Positions 62,953 through 64,000 of a DNA stretch of 64,000 nucleotides are shown one piece after another; within the stretch, counting starts at the first letter, position 1; each line of letters starts with the position of its first letter. Source of the DNA: Halarcobacter sp. (GTDB taxonomy: Bacteria > Campylobacterota > Campylobacteria > Campylobacterales > Arcobacteraceae); NCBI GenBank assembly GCA_030145305.1, contig JAQYVX010000005.1:62001-126000 (forward strand), in the 5' to 3' direction. Below the pieces are notes generated by a model. It made no database searches. It was given only the letters and a program-made list of their open reading frames with translations, and was not told the origin of the DNA. The position numbers were made by a program, and so were the translations under genes.

Positions 62953-64000
62953 TTATGTAGATTCTAAATATATAGTAAAAACAGCACCATTATCTTTGTT
63001 CTCTACACTCAATTTACCTTTCATTTTATCTTCAATTATTGCTTTAGATAAATAAAGCCCTATTCCTGTTCCTTTTGAGTCTTTTGTTGTAAAATATGGA
63101 TCAAAAATATTTAATATTATGTTTTTTTCAATTCCACCTGCATTATCAATTATCTCAATTTTAATTCTTTTTTCTATTTTTTGTATATTTATTTCTATTT
63201 TTGGGGAAGCAATATTTTTATCTTCAAAAGCATCTTTTGCGTTTACAATTAAATTCATAAGAACTTGTGAGAACTCATTTTTATTACCAAATATAGATAA
63301 ATTATTTTCATCTGTAATTATAATTTCTATATTATTATGTTCCAAAGTAGGCCCAATAATTTTTAATATTGATTCAATTGCTTCAATAATAAGAAAATCT
63401 TTTTTATTGGTATCTTTTTTATAAAAATCTTTAAAATTATCAATAGTATTTGACATAAATTCAATTTGATGTAAAGAGTTATCCAAAGACTCATTTAATA
63501 ACTTATCTCCTAGTTTTCCTTTAGCTTGAAAGGCTTTTAAGTTCTGTAAGGTTAAAGATAGTCTTGTTAATGGATGTCTCCATTGATGAGCTATATTTCC
63601 TATCATATCTCCAAGCTCTGCTAATTTACTTTGATTTTGTAAAAGTCTATCTTTTTTTGCATTTTTTAATGTTTCTATTCTTACTTTTTTATCCAAATTT
63701 ATAGCTAAATCATGGAGTTTCTCTGCTTGTGAAACAACAATTGCATACATACGTTTTAAAGGATTTGAGAAAATTATACTAAAAATAATTGCCATGAAAA
63801 ATGAGAAAATCAAAATGGCTATAATCATTTTATTATTATTATCAGCAATCTCTTTTATGGACTTATCTGTTTCAACTAAAATCATATTAAATCTTTGATT
63901 TTCTAAACTTAAAGGCTGTACAAAAATATTATTTGTTAGTACCCTAGCATTTAAATTATCTTTTTGTATTTCATATACAATTTCATCCTCAAAATCGTGA
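62953..64000 (-). CDS. Sensor histidine kinase, partial (N-terminus beyond window)
   Basis: The frame is open to the right edge, so an apparent ATG at 63885 is internal. The visible part starts in what looks like a periplasmic sensor region, followed by a membrane helix (MIIAILIFSFFMAIIFSIIF) with an adjoining coiled segment. The kinase core has the phosphorylation box NIAHQWRHPLTRLS, NLIVNAKDAF, DNAGGI, FDPYFTTK and GTGIGLYLSK. Its QWRHPL box differs slightly from the QWRQPL of the others. It is convergent with the stand-alone receiver gene, with a 10-base gap. The sensor type cannot be stated because most of it is missing. Confidence 0.88.
   Translation of the reverse strand, partial: HDFEDEIVYEIQKDNLNARVLTNNIFVQPLSLENQRFNMILVETDKSIKEIADNNNKMIIAILIFSFFMAIIFSIIFSNPLKRMYAIVVSQAEKLHDLAINLDKKVRIETLKNAKKDRLLQNQSKLAELGDMIGNIAHQWRHPLTRLSLTLQNLKAFQAKGKLGDKLLNESLDNSLHQIEFMSNTIDNFKDFYKKDTNKKDFLIIEAIESILKIIGPTLEHNNIEIIITDENNLSIFGNKNEFSQVLMNLIVNAKDAFEDKNIASPKIEINIQKIEKRIKIEIIDNAGGIEKNIILNIFDPYFTTKDSKGTGIGLYLSKAIIEDKMKGKLSVENKDNGAVFTIYLEST

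Noticed and set aside
63883-63885. ATG at 63885 as the true start of the last kinase gene
   Set aside because: The frame stays open upstream to 64000 with a plausible sensor sequence, so the start lies beyond the window.
1-64000. CRISPR arrays, tRNA or rRNA genes, prophage and insertion sequences
   Set aside because: No regularly spaced repeats, cloverleaf-like sequences, transposase or integrase genes were recognised anywhere in the window.

Overview
The window looks like chromosomal DNA from a member of the Campylobacterota, most likely the Arcobacter group (Arcobacteraceae). This is an inference from the very low G+C, the dense short-spacer operons, the five related histidine kinases with an H-[QE]-W-R-[QH]-P-L phosphorylation box, the RHPD-type PAS domains, the fused CcsBA cytochrome c assembly protein and the family choices (dimeric dUTPase, DUF455, EPS-associated MarR regulator). 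No rRNA, tRNA, CRISPR array, prophage or insertion sequence was seen. No gene-free stretch is longer than about 210 bases. Both ends cut through genes: an O-antigen polymerase at the left and a sensor kinase at the right.

Bases 1-12690 (all minus strand) form a Wzx/Wzy-type surface polysaccharide (O-antigen) locus. In transcription order it holds an EPS-associated MarR-like regulator, galU, galE, rfbA, rfbC, a CapF-like reductase where rmlD would be expected, rfbB, fdtA, a PglD/NeuD-like acyltransferase, a beta-propeller protein, a FemAB-like GNAT protein, an FdtB-like aminotransferase, wzx, a family 2 glycosyltransferase and a partial wzy. Together they suggest a dTDP-3-amino-3,6-dideoxyhexose that is N-acylated, plus a second dTDP-6-deoxyhexose made through RfbC.

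Bases 12700-38000 are mostly housekeeping genes: glyS, rsmG, ribA, hemB, argF, hemN, lgt, polA, kdsB, lptB, tsaE, trpD and argG, with signalling genes between them. The anaerobic ribonucleotide reductase is in two pieces: the large NrdD ends just after its zinc site, and the glycyl-radical segment is a separate 52-residue gene with its own strong ribosome binding site, followed by nrdG.

Bases 39217-45385 form a four-gene plus-strand operon bounded by terminators: an M20 (CPG2-like) peptidase, a RimK-like ATP-grasp ligase, a second ATP-grasp protein fused to helix-hairpin-helix domains, and an M14 zinc carboxypeptidase with beta-sandwich tails and no signal peptide. Two peptide-bond-forming and two peptide-bond-cleaving enzymes in one operon suggest an uncharacterised cytoplasmic peptide-conjugation system. 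It is the best candidate here for something new.

Bases 45471-64000 mix housekeeping genes (gamma carbonic anhydrase family, dut, recR, dnaJ, trpB, cmoB, ccsBA) with signalling genes: a soluble kinase, two tandem GGDEF-like proteins with altered active-site motifs, and a regulator / periplasmic-binding-domain kinase / regulator trio followed by a convergent partial kinase.
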